Both the position numbers and the translations under genes were made by a program. Under the pieces are notes generated by a model. It was given only the letters and a program-made list of their open reading frames with translations. It did no database searches and was not told the DNA's origin. A stretch of 64,000 bases of DNA from Microbacterium sp. ABRD28 (lineage in GTDB: Bacteria > Actinomycetota > Actinomycetes > Actinomycetales > Microbacteriaceae), in NCBI RefSeq assembly GCF_003850245.1, contig NZ_CP031015.1:124001-188000 (forward strand), written 5' to 3'. How positions within the stretch are numbered: the first letter of the stretch is position 1; every line of letters starts with the position of its first letter. Positions 47,538 through 56,592 of the stretch are shown in pieces.

Positions 47538-49216
47538 GCGTCGGCCGCCCGGGGCAGGACGACCTGGGCCGTGGTCCCCGCACCGACTTCCGAAGCGAGG
47601 GTGAGGGTTCCGGCATGCGCCTCGACGATGTCGCGGGCGATCCCGAGGCCCAGGCCCGTCCCCTGCGCCGTCTGCCCCGCTTCGGGCGAACGGAAATACG
47701 GCTCGAACACCCGGTCGATCTCGTCGGCCGGGATCCCGATCCCCGAGTCGATCACGTCCACACGCACGACGTAGCCGGCGACGGCCGCCCGCACCGAGAC
47801 CGTCCCCTGGCGAGGCGTGTACTTCACGGCGTTCGTGAGCAGGTTGTCGAAGACCTGGCGAAGGCGGAAGGCGTCGCCCCGCACCGGCAGGACCGGCGGC
47901 AGCTCGGTGTGCAGGGTGATGTTGCGCGCCCGCGCGTTGGCCTGCACCCCGACCAGAGCCGCCTCCAGCACGCTTCGGAGGTCGATCTCATCCGTTCCCC
48001 GTGGCGCGGTGAACGACGATCGAGAGTCGCGGAGGGTCTGTTCGAGCATCGTGAGCATCCGCTCGGCCGAGGCCTCGATGACGGCGAAGTCGTCTCTGCT
48101 GACGGGGTCGACGTCGCGTTCGAGCGCGAGCTCGGCGCGACCGAGGATGACGGTCAGGGGGTTGCGGATCTCGTGGGAGGCCATCGCGACGACCTGATCC
48201 CGCGCGCGCTGCGCCTGCAGCAGCGCGGTGACCTCGCGCGCGACCAGGAGCATGCTGGCCTCACCCTCGCTCCGCGATGCCAGCGGGCTCGCCGACACCG
48301 TCACGGCCCGCCACGCGCCCTCGGCGTCGAGGAGCCAGTAGGTCTCGGGCTCGAAGGCCTCGCCGCGTGCCGCGCGGGCGAACGGGCGCTCGTCGACCGG
48401 CACTTCCGGTCCGTCGATGCCGGTGTGCTCCACCACGGCCGCGTCGGCCAGGCTCTCCTGCTCGCCGAGTCCGTAGAGACCGCGGTAGGCGGCGTTCAGC
48501 GCAAGCAGTTCGCCGGTGGGAGACAGACGCACGATGCCCAGATCGATGCCGTCGATCATCTCGGCGATCCGCCGCTCCTGCGCGGTCGCGCGATCCAGCG
48601 TCGACCGCAGTCGGCGTGCCTGCTGACGCAGCAGCCGCTTGAACGCCCGGGTGCGCCGGGACCCCACGTGCAGGGTGATGCCGATGAAGCTCAGCACGAT
48701 GACGATCAGCACCACGCGGATCGTGGAGTCGGTGCCGGGGCCGAGGCTGGCGACGACGAGGAGGAAGAGGCCGACCGCACCGAGCGCGACGGCGAGGGTG
48801 CGGGCGCCGTAGTGCAGCGCGATCCACACGATGGGGAAGGTCCACAGGAACGCGAACCGCAGGTCGCCCTCGAGGTTGAGCAGCCCGACCGCGAAGAGGT
48901 CGGCGAAGGGCACGATCAGAACCGCCGCGGCCGACAACCGCCCCCACGGCGCGATCATCGTGGCCGCGGTGATCGCCACGAGCAGCAGGATGCCCCCGGT
49001 GAAGGTCCAGCTGGCCAGCTGCCCCGGCTGGATGAACAGCAGCAGGATGACCACGGCGAGAACCGTCGCGCCGAGCACGAGCTGGCTCAACCAGATCGAT
49101 CGGGTTCGGCTGGAGATCGGCGCCGGAGCCAGCACGCGCGTATCCGGAGAGGTCGACCACGTTGCGGACGGCGCGGGGGCGACGTCGACCGTTCGCGACC
49201 TGCCCCCCGCTGACAT
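47534..49216 (-). CDS. Membrane-bound sensor histidine kinase with PAS domain
   Basis: A 560-residue kinase: about six helices (40-185), a PAS domain (about 218-335), dimerisation helix with phospho-His348 in MASHEIRNPLTVI, and HATPase domain with N box FDNLLTNAVKYTP, G1 DSGIGIPADEI, F box VFEPYFR and G2 GTGLGLGI. All kinase boxes look intact. Its signal is probably membrane-linked. It is coupled to the degenerate-GGDEF gene, and the likely partner regulator is 5 kb away at 41912-42988, the only response regulator in view; that pairing is inference. Confidence 0.93.
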   Translation of the reverse strand: MSAGGRSRTVDVAPAPSATWSTSPDTRVLAPAPISSRTRSIWLSQLVLGATVLAVVILLLFIQPGQLASWTFTGGILLLVAITAATMIAPWGRLSAAAVLIVPFADLFAVGLLNLEGDLRFAFLWTFPIVWIALHYGARTLAVALGAVGLFLLVVASLGPGTDSTIRVVLIVIVLSFIGITLHVGSRRTRAFKRLLRQQARRLRSTLDRATAQERRIAEMIDGIDLGIVRLSPTGELLALNAAYRGLYGLGEQESLADAAVVEHTGIDGPEVPVDERPFARAARGEAFEPETYWLLDAEGAWRAVTVSASPLASRSEGEASMLLVAREVTALLQAQRARDQVVAMASHEIRNPLTVILGRAELALERDVDPVSRDDFAVIEASAERMLTMLEQTLRDSRSSFTAPRGTDEIDLRSVLEAALVGVQANARARNITLHTELPPVLPVRGDAFRLRQVFDNLLTNAVKYTPRQGTVSVRAAVAGYVVRVDVIDSGIGIPADEIDRVFEPYFRSPEAGQTAQGTGLGLGIARDIVEAHAGTLTLASEVGAGTTAQVVLPRAADA

Positions 49217-49247
49217 ACGCAGAGTTTAGCCACGGACGCCGAGGCAC

Positions 49248-49949
49248 TCAGCCCGCCGTCGGAACCTCCGCCGGCTGCGCCGCCGTGATGTTCGCCGTCA
49301 CCAGGATCGGCAGGTGATCCGACAGGCCCTGCGGAAGGGTGCGGACCCGATCGATCGTGAATCCGGATGAGGTCACGAAGTCGTAATGGCCGCGGAAGAA
49401 TCGATAGCGGGTGTATGTGCGGGAGTCGCTAAGGCTGAGCTCGTACCCCTGCTCGCGCACCTTCTGCCCGAGGTTCTCCTTGAACACCGGGTAGTTGTAG
49501 TCGCCCACCATCAGCGTCGGAAGGCCCACCCCCAACTGCTCCAGCTCCGACAGCGCCGTGCGGATCTGATGTCGGCGTAGCGAGTTGAGTGCCGTCAGGG
49601 GCGCCGCGTGGAAGGACGCCACGATCAGGTCGGTGCCGTGATCGATGTCGTGCAGCCGCACCCCGAGCATCCGTTCCTCGGCGGGCTTCAGCAGGTGATC
49701 GTGCAGCGACTTCTTCAGCGCCAGGGCCCGCACCTCGACCGCGCGGAACGTGTTGGCGCGGTAGTAGACCGCAAGACCCAGCCGGTTGCGCGAGGTCGCG
49801 TCCGCGAGGCGGAGCCCCGCGATCTCGTCGGGGATGTCGGAGGTGTCGTACTCCTGCAGACACAGGACGTCGGCACCGTGGCGTTCGACGAGCTCGGCCA
49901 GCTCGCCCGCGGCGCGATGCTTGCGCAGGTTGTACGAGATCACTCTCAT
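49248..49949 (-). CDS. Endonuclease/exonuclease/phosphatase-fold protein
   Basis: This 233-residue protein has the EEP fold: MRVISYNLRKHRAAGEL, DVLCLQEYD (catalytic Glu), FHAAPLTALNSL, LMVGDYNYPVF (Asp-x-Asn), and GLSDHLPILV (final Asp-His). Such enzymes cut phosphodiesters in nucleic acids, lipids or small molecules; which applies here is unclear. A signal peptide is absent, so it is cytoplasmic. It reads alone between the histidine kinase and truA. Confidence 0.88.
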   Translation of the reverse strand: MRVISYNLRKHRAAGELAELVERHGADVLCLQEYDTSDIPDEIAGLRLADATSRNRLGLAVYYRANTFRAVEVRALALKKSLHDHLLKPAEERMLGVRLHDIDHGTDLIVASFHAAPLTALNSLRRHQIRTALSELEQLGVGLPTLMVGDYNYPVFKENLGQKVREQGYELSLSDSRTYTRYRFFRGHYDFVTSSGFTIDRVRTLPQGLSDHLPILVTANITAAQPAEVPTAG

Positions 49950-50024
49950 CGACGCCCAGCCTACGGCCGCGACGGGAGACGCGGGCTGACCAGGAGGTGT
50001 CCCATAAGCGATGATCAGGTTTCG

Positions 50025-50888
50025 TCACTCCGCTTCGCGTCGCGCCCGGGTCTGCTCGGCGCGGGCGGCGAGCAGGTCGTCGGAGGGGTAGCCCACCTCG
50101 GCGAGGGTCAGTCCGCGCGCGGCGAGGACGTGGATCTCGGGCACCTTCCCGCCGCGATCGCGGATCGCGGCGAGGTCTCCCGGATCGAGGCGCCCCTCCC
50201 CCACGGCGACGCACCCCCCGACCAGGGCCCGCACCATGCTGTGGCAGAACGCGTCGGCCCTGACGTCGGCGATCAGCACGCCGTCGGCGTCGCGGCGCCA
50301 ACCGAAGTCCAGCAGGGTGCGGATGGTCGTCGCCTCCTCGCGCGGCTTGCAGTAGGCCGCGAAATCGTGGAGTCCGATGAGCGAGCGTGCCGCGGCATCC
50401 ATCCGCTCCTCATCGAGGTGCGACCGCACGCTCGTGGTGCGGTGGCGCTCGAGAGGGTCGTATCCTGTGGCGCGGTCGGCGATGCGGTAGACGTAGCGCC
50501 GCCAGACCGCCGAGAAGCGGGCGTCGAACCCCGCGGGGGCGAGCGTGGTCGCCCGCACCGCCAGATCGGCGTACGCGCCCAGCACCCCGTTGATGCGACG
50601 CGCGAGCTGCGCGACGGGACCGTGCGTCGTGCCCGGACTCGCCGCGCCGCGCGGCGCGCGCGCGGCGGCCAGACGTTCCTCCTGCGCCGGGTCGAGGTCG
50701 AGGTGGGCGACCTGCCCGGTGGCGTGGACGCCGGCGTCGGTGCGCCCGGCGACCACGACGCGGGGATCGCCTCTGAGCACGCGGCCGAGGGCGGACTCCA
50801 GCGTCCCCTGCACCGTCCGAAGGCCCGGCTGACGGGCCCACCCGCGGAAGTGCGTGCCGTCGTAGGAGAGATCGAGGCGGATGCGCAC
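50025..50888 (-). CDS. truA: tRNA pseudouridine(38-40) synthase TruA
   Basis: GTG 50888 gives 287 residues starting VRIRLDLSYDGTHFRGW, with catalytic Asp in GRTDAGVHATGQV, RRYVYRI and FCHSMVRALVGGCVAVGEGRL near the end. TruA modifies uridines 38-40 of tRNA anticodon stems. A longer frame starting at 50954 has no homology. It follows rplQ in many actinobacteria, but here an acyltransferase gene (51044-53071) is inserted between them on the other strand. Confidence 0.95.
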   Translation of the reverse strand: MRIRLDLSYDGTHFRGWARQPGLRTVQGTLESALGRVLRGDPRVVVAGRTDAGVHATGQVAHLDLDPAQEERLAAARAPRGAASPGTTHGPVAQLARRINGVLGAYADLAVRATTLAPAGFDARFSAVWRRYVYRIADRATGYDPLERHRTTSVRSHLDEERMDAAARSLIGLHDFAAYCKPREEATTIRTLLDFGWRRDADGVLIADVRADAFCHSMVRALVGGCVAVGEGRLDPGDLAAIRDRGGKVPEIHVLAARGLTLAEVGYPSDDLLAARAEQTRARREAE

Positions 50889-51043
50889 CGCACCAGCGTA
50901 GTTCGCCCCGGCCGAACGCCCCGAGCCATCGCCACGGGGCGTTCGCGAGAGCATCGCTCTCGGAGATTCCTCGGGGGCCGGGACGAGGACCGACGTACAC
51001 TGTGGTGTCCCCCCGCAGGATCGTCGACCTGACCGGTTACCTC

Positions 51044-53071
51044 ATGACGCTCACCGCCCCCATACGTCTCAGCGCCCCCAGCTCGCCGACCGCCGATCTT
51101 CCGCGCCGGTATGCGGGATTGGACGGGATGCGAGCGGTCGCCGTGGCGCTCGTGGTCATCTACCACCTCTTCCCCGCCATGCTGCCGGGCGGGTTCATCG
51201 GCGTGGACGTCTTCTTCGTCATCAGCGGGTTCCTCATCACGAGCCTGCTGCTGCGCGAGCACGCTCGGAACGGCCGGATCGCGCTGGTCGGGTTCTGGCG
51301 TCGACGGGCACGGCGGCTCCTGCCGGCGCTCGCGCTGGTGGTGCTCGTCTGCTCCAGCGCGGCCCTCCTCGTCGGCGGCGATGTGCTCGTGCGCCTGGGG
51401 GCACAGGTGCTCGGAGCGGCGACCTTCAGCTACAACTGGGTCTCACTGGCCGGTGACAGCGGCTACTTCTCCGCCGCCACCCCCGAACTCTTCCGCAACT
51501 TCTGGTCGCTCGCCGTCGAGGAGCAGTTCTACGTCATCTGGCCGCTCCTGCTGCCGCTCTTCCTCCTCCTCCCCCGCGCGTGGGCGCGTGCCGGGGCGGC
51601 CGTGCTGCTGGCGGCGGCCTCGGCCGCGTGGATGGCGGTGCTGGTGACCTCCGCTCTCGGCACGCCCGGCGGCGACCTCACCCGCGTGTACTTCGGCACC
51701 GACACCCACGCCTTCGGCATCCTGCTGGGGGTGGCCCTGGCGTTCGCCACGACGAGGGTGCTCGCGCGTCCGTCGGCGACGTCGCGTCCGCAGTGGACCG
51801 GGCCGGTCGGCGCGGCGGCGATCTCGGGACTCGTGCTGCTGTCGTTCCTCGCACCGGTCGACGGGGTGGTGACCTTCCCCGGCGCGCTGGTGGCGGCGAG
51901 CCTCCTCTCCGCCGCGGCGATCATCGCCGGGGTGTGGCCCGGTTCGCGGTTCGGCGCGGCGCTCGACACCCAGCCGCTGCGGTGGATCGGCGACCGCTCG
52001 TACGGCATCTACCTCTGGCACTGGCCGATCCTCGTCCTGCTCCTCGCGGGGCTCCAGGGCACCGGCGCCGAGGCCGGGGTCCCCGGGAGCGTCGGCCTCA
52101 CCGCCCTCGCGCTCACCCTCCTCGCCGCCGAGCTGTCGTATCGCTTCGTCGAGACGCCGGTGCGTCGGCACGGGTTCCGTGGATCGCTCCGCCGGCTCGG
52201 GAGGGCGCTGCGCGCTGGTGCGGGCGCGCGCATCGGTGCGGTGACCGCCGGCGCCGTCGCGATCGCACTCGTGGCCGGGACCGGTGCCGCGGTCGCCGCG
52301 GCACCGACGGTGTCGTCGGGACAGGCGATGGTGGATGCCGGTCAGCGCGCGCTCGCCGAGGTCGACGCCCCCGCAGCGCCCGCTCCGACCCCGTCACCGG
52401 AGGCGACGGGGTCGACCGGCGCGGAGGGTGCCCCCGCGGCATCCGGATCATCACCTCCTGCCGTGCCGGGCGTCCCGTCCGGCGACAGCGTGCCCCGCCC
52501 CGCCCCGACGCCTGTGACGGGGGATCAGATCTCGGCGGTCGGCGACTCGGTCATGCTCGCCTCTGCCCCGGCGCTGCTCGAGCGCTTCCCCGGCATCGCC
52601 GTCGACGCGGCCGTGTCACGCTCGGCGTGGGCGGGCCCGGGCATCCTGCAGCAGCTCGCCGACAGCGGGCAGCTGCGCCCGTACGTGGTCCTGGGCCTCG
52701 GGACCAACGGTCCGGTCGATCGCGACGCCCTGGAGCGGATGGCGACGATCGCGGGGCCCGAGCGCACCCTCATCCTCGTCAACGCCTTCGCGCCGCGCGA
52801 CTGGATCCCCGGCGTCAACGCCGAGCTGGCCGACTTCGCCGCGACGCACCCGCGCGTGTTCATCGCCGACTGGTCGGGGGCGATCACCCCGAAGCCCGAG
52901 CTGCTCGCCGGCGACCAGATCCACCCCGACTCCGGGGGCGGGACGGTCTTCGCCGACGCCGTCGGGCAGGCCGTCGAGCGCGCGGAGGAGCATCGCGCCC
53001 TCCTCGCCTACGAGCAGGAGCTGCGCGCCTGGCGGCGCGCGCACTTCACCGTCGGCCGCGAGTTCGAGTAG
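51044..53071 (+). CDS. OatA-type acyltransferase with SGNH domain
   Basis: About 675 residues from ATG 51044 (GTG 51002/51005 also possible). The N-terminal acyltransferase-3 domain has about ten helices with YAGLDGMRAVAVALVVIYH, GGFIGVDVFFVISGFLI, FWSLAVEEQFYVIWP and YGIYLWHWP. A Pro/Ala linker leads to an extracytoplasmic SGNH domain: ISAVGDSVMLAS, GLGTNGP and DQIHPDSGG. OatA proteins O-acetylate peptidoglycan or other wall polymers with the SGNH domain as acceptor side. It is inserted in the alpha-operon region on the plus strand. Confidence 0.92.
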   Translation: MTLTAPIRLSAPSSPTADLPRRYAGLDGMRAVAVALVVIYHLFPAMLPGGFIGVDVFFVISGFLITSLLLREHARNGRIALVGFWRRRARRLLPALALVVLVCSSAALLVGGDVLVRLGAQVLGAATFSYNWVSLAGDSGYFSAATPELFRNFWSLAVEEQFYVIWPLLLPLFLLLPRAWARAGAAVLLAAASAAWMAVLVTSALGTPGGDLTRVYFGTDTHAFGILLGVALAFATTRVLARPSATSRPQWTGPVGAAAISGLVLLSFLAPVDGVVTFPGALVAASLLSAAAIIAGVWPGSRFGAALDTQPLRWIGDRSYGIYLWHWPILVLLLAGLQGTGAEAGVPGSVGLTALALTLLAAELSYRFVETPVRRHGFRGSLRRLGRALRAGAGARIGAVTAGAVAIALVAGTGAAVAAAPTVSSGQAMVDAGQRALAEVDAPAAPAPTPSPEATGSTGAEGAPAASGSSPPAVPGVPSGDSVPRPAPTPVTGDQISAVGDSVMLASAPALLERFPGIAVDAAVSRSAWAGPGILQQLADSGQLRPYVVLGLGTNGPVDRDALERMATIAGPERTLILVNAFAPRDWIPGVNAELADFAATHPRVFIADWSGAITPKPELLAGDQIHPDSGGGTVFADAVGQAVERAEEHRALLAYEQELRAWRRAHFTVGREFE

Positions 53072-53098
53072 CCCCCGGCGGGCCCCCGCACCAACGAC

Positions 53099-53130
53099 GA
53101 GACCCGCCGCCCCTGGGGGCGGCGGGTCTC
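53099..53130. terminator. Terminator hairpin between oatA-like gene and rplQ
   Basis: Arms GAGACCCGCCGCCCC (53099-53113) and GGGGCGGCGGGTCTC (53116-53130) are perfect complements with a two-base loop; in practice the closing pairs open to give a tetraloop. It lies between the convergent stops of the acyltransferase gene (53071) and rplQ (53147), ending both. Confidence 0.82.
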
Positions 53131-53146
53131 GGTACGACCGGGGTCG

Positions 53147-53761
53147 TTACTTCTTGTCGGCGTCGGCGTCGGCGGTGGAGTCGCCCTCCACCACGGCGTC
53201 CTCTGCGGCCTGCTCGGCGGCGGCACCCTCCTCGGGCGACTCCGAACCGGCGTCGGCACTCTGGTCAGCGGTGCTGTCTTCCACGGCGGCCTCCTCGGTG
53301 GTGTCCTCCGAGACAGTCTCCTCCGCGGCGGCGTCCTCCGAAGCGGGCTTGACAGCCGGGGCCGCGGTGGTCGACGTGCGCGAGCTCTTCACCTTCGGGG
53401 TGACCGGCTCCAGCACGAGCTCGATGACCGCCATCGGGGCGTTGTCACCCTTGCGGTTGCCGATCTTGGTGATGCGGGTGTAGCCACCCGGGCGGTCGGC
53501 GACCAGCGGCGCGATCTCGGTGAAGAGGACGTGCACGACCTCCTTGTCACCGATCACCGACAGCACCCGGCGACGCGCGTGCAGGTCGCCGCGCTTGGCG
53601 AAGGTGATGAGGCGCTCAGCCAGGGGACGCAGCCGCTTGGCCTTGGTCTCCGTGGTCTGGATCGACTTGTGGGTGAAGAGGGCCGCGGCGAGGTTCGCAA
53701 GAAGCAGGCGCTCGTGGGCGGGGCCGCCTCCGAGGCGGGGACCCTTCGTGGGCTTGGGCAT
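53147..53761 (-). CDS. rplQ: 50S ribosomal protein L17 with acidic C-terminal extension
   Basis: The first 120 residues are L17 ([62 protein letters not shown]). A further 80 or so residues are Ala/Glu/Asp/Thr-rich and low complexity ([19 protein letters not shown]), ending DADKK. Extensions occur in actinobacterial L17, but their role is not known; this one is long and acidic. Last gene of the alpha operon, after rpoA. Confidence 0.96.
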   Translation of the reverse strand: MPKPTKGPRLGGGPAHERLLLANLAAALFTHKSIQTTETKAKRLRPLAERLITFAKRGDLHARRRVLSVIGDKEVVHVLFTEIAPLVADRPGGYTRITKIGNRKGDNAPMAVIELVLEPVTPKVKSSRTSTTAAPAVKPASEDAAAEETVSEDTTEEAAVEDSTADQSADAGSESPEEGAAAEQAAEDAVVEGDSTADADADKK

Positions 53762-53801
53762 GTCAGTTACTCCAGTCGAAAGTCAGTCGGGACGCCGCAG
53801 C

Positions 53802-54791
53802 TCAGGCGGTCTCGTCGTCGTAGCCGCCGTAGAAGTGCGCGCCGTCGAACCCGGGGACCGAGTCCTTCAGCGACAGGCCGAGCGAGACGAGCTTGTCGCG
53901 CACCTCGTCGACCGACTTCTGGCCGAAGTTGCGGATGTTCATCAGCTGCGTCTCCGAGAGGGCGACGAGCTCGCTGACGGTGTTGATGCCCTCGCGCTTG
54001 AGGCAGTTGTACGAGCGCACCGACAGGTCGAGGTCCTCGATCGGCATCGACAGCTCGTTGGACAGGACGGTCTCGACCGGCGCGGGGCCGATCTCGATGC
54101 CCTCGGCCTCGACGTTCAGCTCGCGGGCCAGGCCGAACAGCTCGGTCAGGGTGCGACCGGCCGAGGCGACGGCATCGCGCGGGGCGATGGAGGGCTTGGA
54201 CTCGACATCCAGCACCAGCTTGTCGAAGTCGGTGCGCTCACCGGCACGGGTGGCCTCGACGCGGTACGACACCTTCAGCACGGGCGAGTAGATCGAGTCG
54301 ATCGGGATCTGCCCGGCCTCGGCGTACTCGTTGCGGTTCTGGGTCGCCGACACGTAGCCACGGCCGCGCTCGATGGTCAGCTCGAGCTCGAAACGCGCGG
54401 TGTCGTTGAGGGTCGCGATGACCAGCTCGGGGTTGTGCACCTCGACGCCGGCGGGAGCGGAGATGTCGGCCGCGGTGACCTCACCGGCGCCGGTCTTGCG
54501 CAGGTAGGCGGTGATGGGCTCGTCGCGCTCGCTGGAGACGACCAGCTGCTTGATGTTGAGGATGATCTCGGTGACATCCTCCTTCACACCGGGGATGGTG
54601 CTGAACTCGTGGAGGACGCCGTCGATGCGGATCGACGTCACGGCAGCGCCGGGGATCGACGACAGGAGGCTGCGACGCAGCGCGTTGCCGATGGTGTAGC
54701 CGAAGCCCGGCTCCAGCGGCTCGACGACGAAACGGCTGCGGAACTCCCCGATCTTCTCCTCGGTCAGAGTGGGACGCTGTGCGATGAGCAC
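53802..54791 (-). CDS. rpoA: RNA polymerase alpha subunit
   Basis: GTG 54791 with AAGGA upstream gives 329 residues. The N-terminal assembly domain ([20 protein letters not shown], about 1-230) and C-terminal domain ([41 protein letters not shown], about 245-315) are both complete. It assembles RNA polymerase and binds UP elements and activators. It lies between rpsK and rplQ, with a strong hairpin upstream at 54862-54909. Confidence 0.98.
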   Translation of the reverse strand: MLIAQRPTLTEEKIGEFRSRFVVEPLEPGFGYTIGNALRRSLLSSIPGAAVTSIRIDGVLHEFSTIPGVKEDVTEIILNIKQLVVSSERDEPITAYLRKTGAGEVTAADISAPAGVEVHNPELVIATLNDTARFELELTIERGRGYVSATQNRNEYAEAGQIPIDSIYSPVLKVSYRVEATRAGERTDFDKLVLDVESKPSIAPRDAVASAGRTLTELFGLARELNVEAEGIEIGPAPVETVLSNELSMPIEDLDLSVRSYNCLKREGINTVSELVALSETQLMNIRNFGQKSVDEVRDKLVSLGLSLKDSVPGFDGAHFYGGYDDETA

Positions 54792-54861
54792 GATGTGTTC
54801 CTTTCAATCACGTGCCCGCTATATGACACGTGCGGTGGGTGAAGTATTGAGTTGTGTTCAG

Positions 54862-54909
54862 GGATGCCGCGGGGGCGCGCACCACGAGGGACCGCGCCCC
54901 GCGGCATCC
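54862..54909 (-). terminator. Strong hairpin between rpsK and rpoA
   Basis: GGATGCCGC-GGGGGCGCG (54862-54879) pairs with CGCGCCCC-GCGGCATCC (54893-54909), a 17-base-pair stem with one bulged G. On the minus strand it lies just after the rpsK stop (54929) and 71 bases before rpoA. It may act as partial terminator or processing/attenuation site adjusting rpoA against the ribosomal genes. No long U run follows. Confidence 0.6.
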
Positions 54910-54928
54910 GTGAGTCAGAGAGCGAGCG

Positions 54929-55327
54929 TCAGACGCGGCGACGCTTGGGCGGGCGGCACCCGTTGTGCGCCTGCGGGGTGACGTCCTGGATCGAACCGAC
55001 CTCGAGGCCGGCGGCCGTCAGCGAACGGATCGCGGTCTCGCGACCCGAGCCCGGACCCTTCACGAAGACGTCGACCTTCTTGACGCCGTGCTCCTGCGCC
55101 TGGCGGGCGGCCGACTCGGCGGCCATACCGGCGGCATAGGGGGTGGACTTGCGCGAGCCCTTGAAGCCCACACCCCCCGAGGACGCCCAGCTGATCACGG
55201 CGCCCGACGGGTCGGTGATCGAGACGATGGTGTTGTTGAACGTCGACTTGATGTGGGCCTGACCCACGGCGATGTTCTTCTTCTCCTTGCGGCGCGGCTT
55301 GCGCGCGGCGGACTTGGCCTGTGCCAT
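54929..55327 (-). CDS. rpsK: 30S ribosomal protein S11
   Basis: The 132-residue protein begins with a Lys/Arg-rich N-terminus (AAQ.. [14 protein letters not shown]) and has the S11 core: [30 protein letters not shown] in pieces, [32 protein letters not shown], ending [11 protein letters not shown]. It forms the platform of the 30S subunit. It lies after rpsM with 32 bases between. Confidence 0.98.
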   Translation of the reverse strand: MAQAKSAARKPRRKEKKNIAVGQAHIKSTFNNTIVSITDPSGAVISWASSGGVGFKGSRKSTPYAAGMAAESAARQAQEHGVKKVDVFVKGPGSGRETAIRSLTAAGLEVGSIQDVTPQAHNGCRPPKRRRV

Positions 55328-55359
55328 GTGCGTGTTCTCCTAAACCCTGCAGGCCGCGC

Positions 55360-55734
55360 TCAGCGCGCCTTCTTCTTGCCGGCGACGGTGCGCTTCGGGC
55401 CCTTGCGGGTGCGCGCGTTGGTCTTGGTGCGCTGTCCGCGCACCGGGAGGCCGCGGCGGTGACGCAGGCCCTCGTAGGAGCCGATCTCGACCTTGCGGCG
55501 GATGTCGGCGGCCACCTCGCGGCGGAGGTCACCCTCGACCTTGAAGTTGGCCTCGATGTAGTCGCGGAGGGCGATGAGCTGGTCATCGCTGAGGTCCTTC
55601 ACGCGGATGTTCTCGTCGATCTGCGTCTCGGCGAGGATCGCGTGCGAACGGGTACGGCCCACGCCGTAGATGTAGGTCAGGGCGATGACCACGCGCTTAT
55701 CGCGCGGGATGTCGACGCCGGCAAGACGTGCCAT
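55360..55734 (-). CDS. rpsM: 30S ribosomal protein S13
   Basis: 124 residues: [90 protein letters not shown], ending GKKKAR. It contacts tRNA and the 50S subunit in the head of 30S. AGGAG overlaps the palindrome CTCCTAGGAG (55741-55750) before the ATG. Confidence 0.98.
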   Translation of the reverse strand: MARLAGVDIPRDKRVVIALTYIYGVGRTRSHAILAETQIDENIRVKDLSDDQLIALRDYIEANFKVEGDLRREVAADIRRKVEIGSYEGLRHRRGLPVRGQRTKTNARTRKGPKRTVAGKKKAR

Positions 55735-55766
55735 GCGGCTCTCCTAGGAGTTGGTGGAGGTGTGGA

Positions 55767-55825
55767 GCAGGATCGGTGCCCGGGCCTCCGCCCCGAGGTG
55801 TCCCCCTTGCGGGTTCTGATCCTGC
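55767..55825 (-). repeat. Inverted repeat in the rpmJ-rpsM spacer
   Basis: GCAGGATC (55767-55774) and GATCCTGC (55818-55825) are perfect eight-base arms with a 43-base GC-rich spacer that can fold further. The 133-base rpmJ-rpsM gap is long for this operon, so the element may be a leader or attenuator ahead of rpsM. The evidence is pairing only. Confidence 0.35.
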
Positions 55826-55867
55826 CTGTGTGTGTTCAGTTATGGGTCTTCGTCGTGAGGTCTGCGC

Positions 55868-55984
55868 TCAGCCCTGACGCTGCTTGTGGCGCGGGTTGGA
55901 CTTGCAGATCACCATCACGTTGCCGTGGCGACGGATCACCTTGCAGTGATCGCAGATGGGCTTGACGGAGGGGTTGACCTTCAT
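55868..55984 (-). CDS. rpmJ: 50S ribosomal protein L36
   Basis: A 38-residue frame with the zinc-binding L36 pattern: [38 protein letters not shown] in parts. The ligands C-x2-C (ICDHC), CK and a late His are present, so this is the zinc form. It sits between infA and rpsM as in other actinobacteria and was too short for a longer ORF list. Confidence 0.97.
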   Translation of the reverse strand: MKVNPSVKPICDHCKVIRRHGNVMVICKSNPRHKQRQG

Positions 55985-56058
55985 GATGTTCCTGTTCGCT
56001 GTCTTCGCCGGGCACGCGGGCTCTCCCGAGCCGCGAGGGGCGTTACTTCTCGACCGGT

Positions 56059-56280
56059 CTAGCGGTAGCGGTAGACGATCCGGCCGCGGGTGAGGTCGTA
56101 GGGGCTGAGCTCCACGACCACGCGGTCCTCCGGAATGATGCGGATGTAGTTCTGCCGCATCTTGCCTGAGATCGTGGCGAGCACCTTGTGACCGTTGGTG
56201 AGCTCCACGCGGAACATCGCGTTCGGCAGCGCCTCGGAGATGACACCCTCGATCTCGATGACACCGTCTTTCTTCGCCAT
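56059..56280 (-). CDS. infA: Translation initiation factor IF-1
   Basis: 73 residues from ATG 56280: [27 protein letters not shown], then [20 protein letters not shown] and [22 protein letters not shown]. It is a single OB-fold that occupies the ribosomal A site in initiation. The promoter at about 56377-56405 likely starts the infA-rpmJ-rpsM-rpsK-rpoA-rplQ transcript. Confidence 0.97.
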   Translation of the reverse strand: MAKKDGVIEIEGVISEALPNAMFRVELTNGHKVLATISGKMRQNYIRIIPEDRVVVELSPYDLTRGRIVYRYR

Positions 56281-56376
56281 AAACTCGCTAACGCTTGCAT
56301 GCAGACCGGCCGGTCTGCGGTGGATGGGATTGTGGTGCGGCGACACGCCGATAAAGGCGCAACGCACCAAAGATCA

Positions 56377-56405
56377 ACTATAGGTGATATCGCGTGCCGC
56401 GGCAA
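56377..56405 (-). promoter_or_regulatory. Sigma-70-type promoter of the infA operon
   Basis: On the minus strand TTGCCG (56400-56405) and TATAGT (56377-56382) are separated by 17 bases, a good -35/-10 pair in an AT-rich patch, about 97 bases ahead of infA. The space allows an untranslated leader that carries an imperfect palindrome (ACCGGCCGGT near 56305). Confidence 0.55.
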
Positions 56406-56442
56406 ACCGTCCTTGCCCTTCGCCCGCGCACATCAGCCGCCC

Positions 56443-56472
56443 GCCCTTCCGCGCCACGCCCTTCCGCGCCAC
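56443..56472. repeat. Perfect tandem duplication of 15 bases
   Basis: GCCCTTCCGCGCCAC is present twice head to tail at 56443-56457 and 56458-56472 in the gap between infA and the thioredoxin-fold gene. It lies beside the inverted repeat at 56481-56538. The origin is probably replication slippage; no protein is encoded. Confidence 0.7.
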
Positions 56473-56480
56473 CATGGGGA

Positions 56481-56538
56481 TTCATCCGTCGCAGATGCAC
56501 GCTACATGCGCCCTCGGCGTACATCTGCGACGGATGAA
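56481..56538. repeat. Perfect 17-base inverted repeat with 24-base loop
   Basis: TTCATCCGTCGCAGATG (56481-56497) and CATCTGCGACGGATGAA (56522-56538) are exact reverse complements. Transcribed, they form a long stem ahead of infA on the minus strand and after the thioredoxin-fold gene (stop 56593). It could be a terminator for that gene or a REP-like element. The rest of the 312-base gap 56281-56592 holds the infA promoter and the tandem repeat. Confidence 0.75.
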
Positions 56539-56592
56539 GGAACGGAGAGGGGCGCGCGAAGCGCGCGGGAGCGGGTGGGCGCGGGTCGCGGG

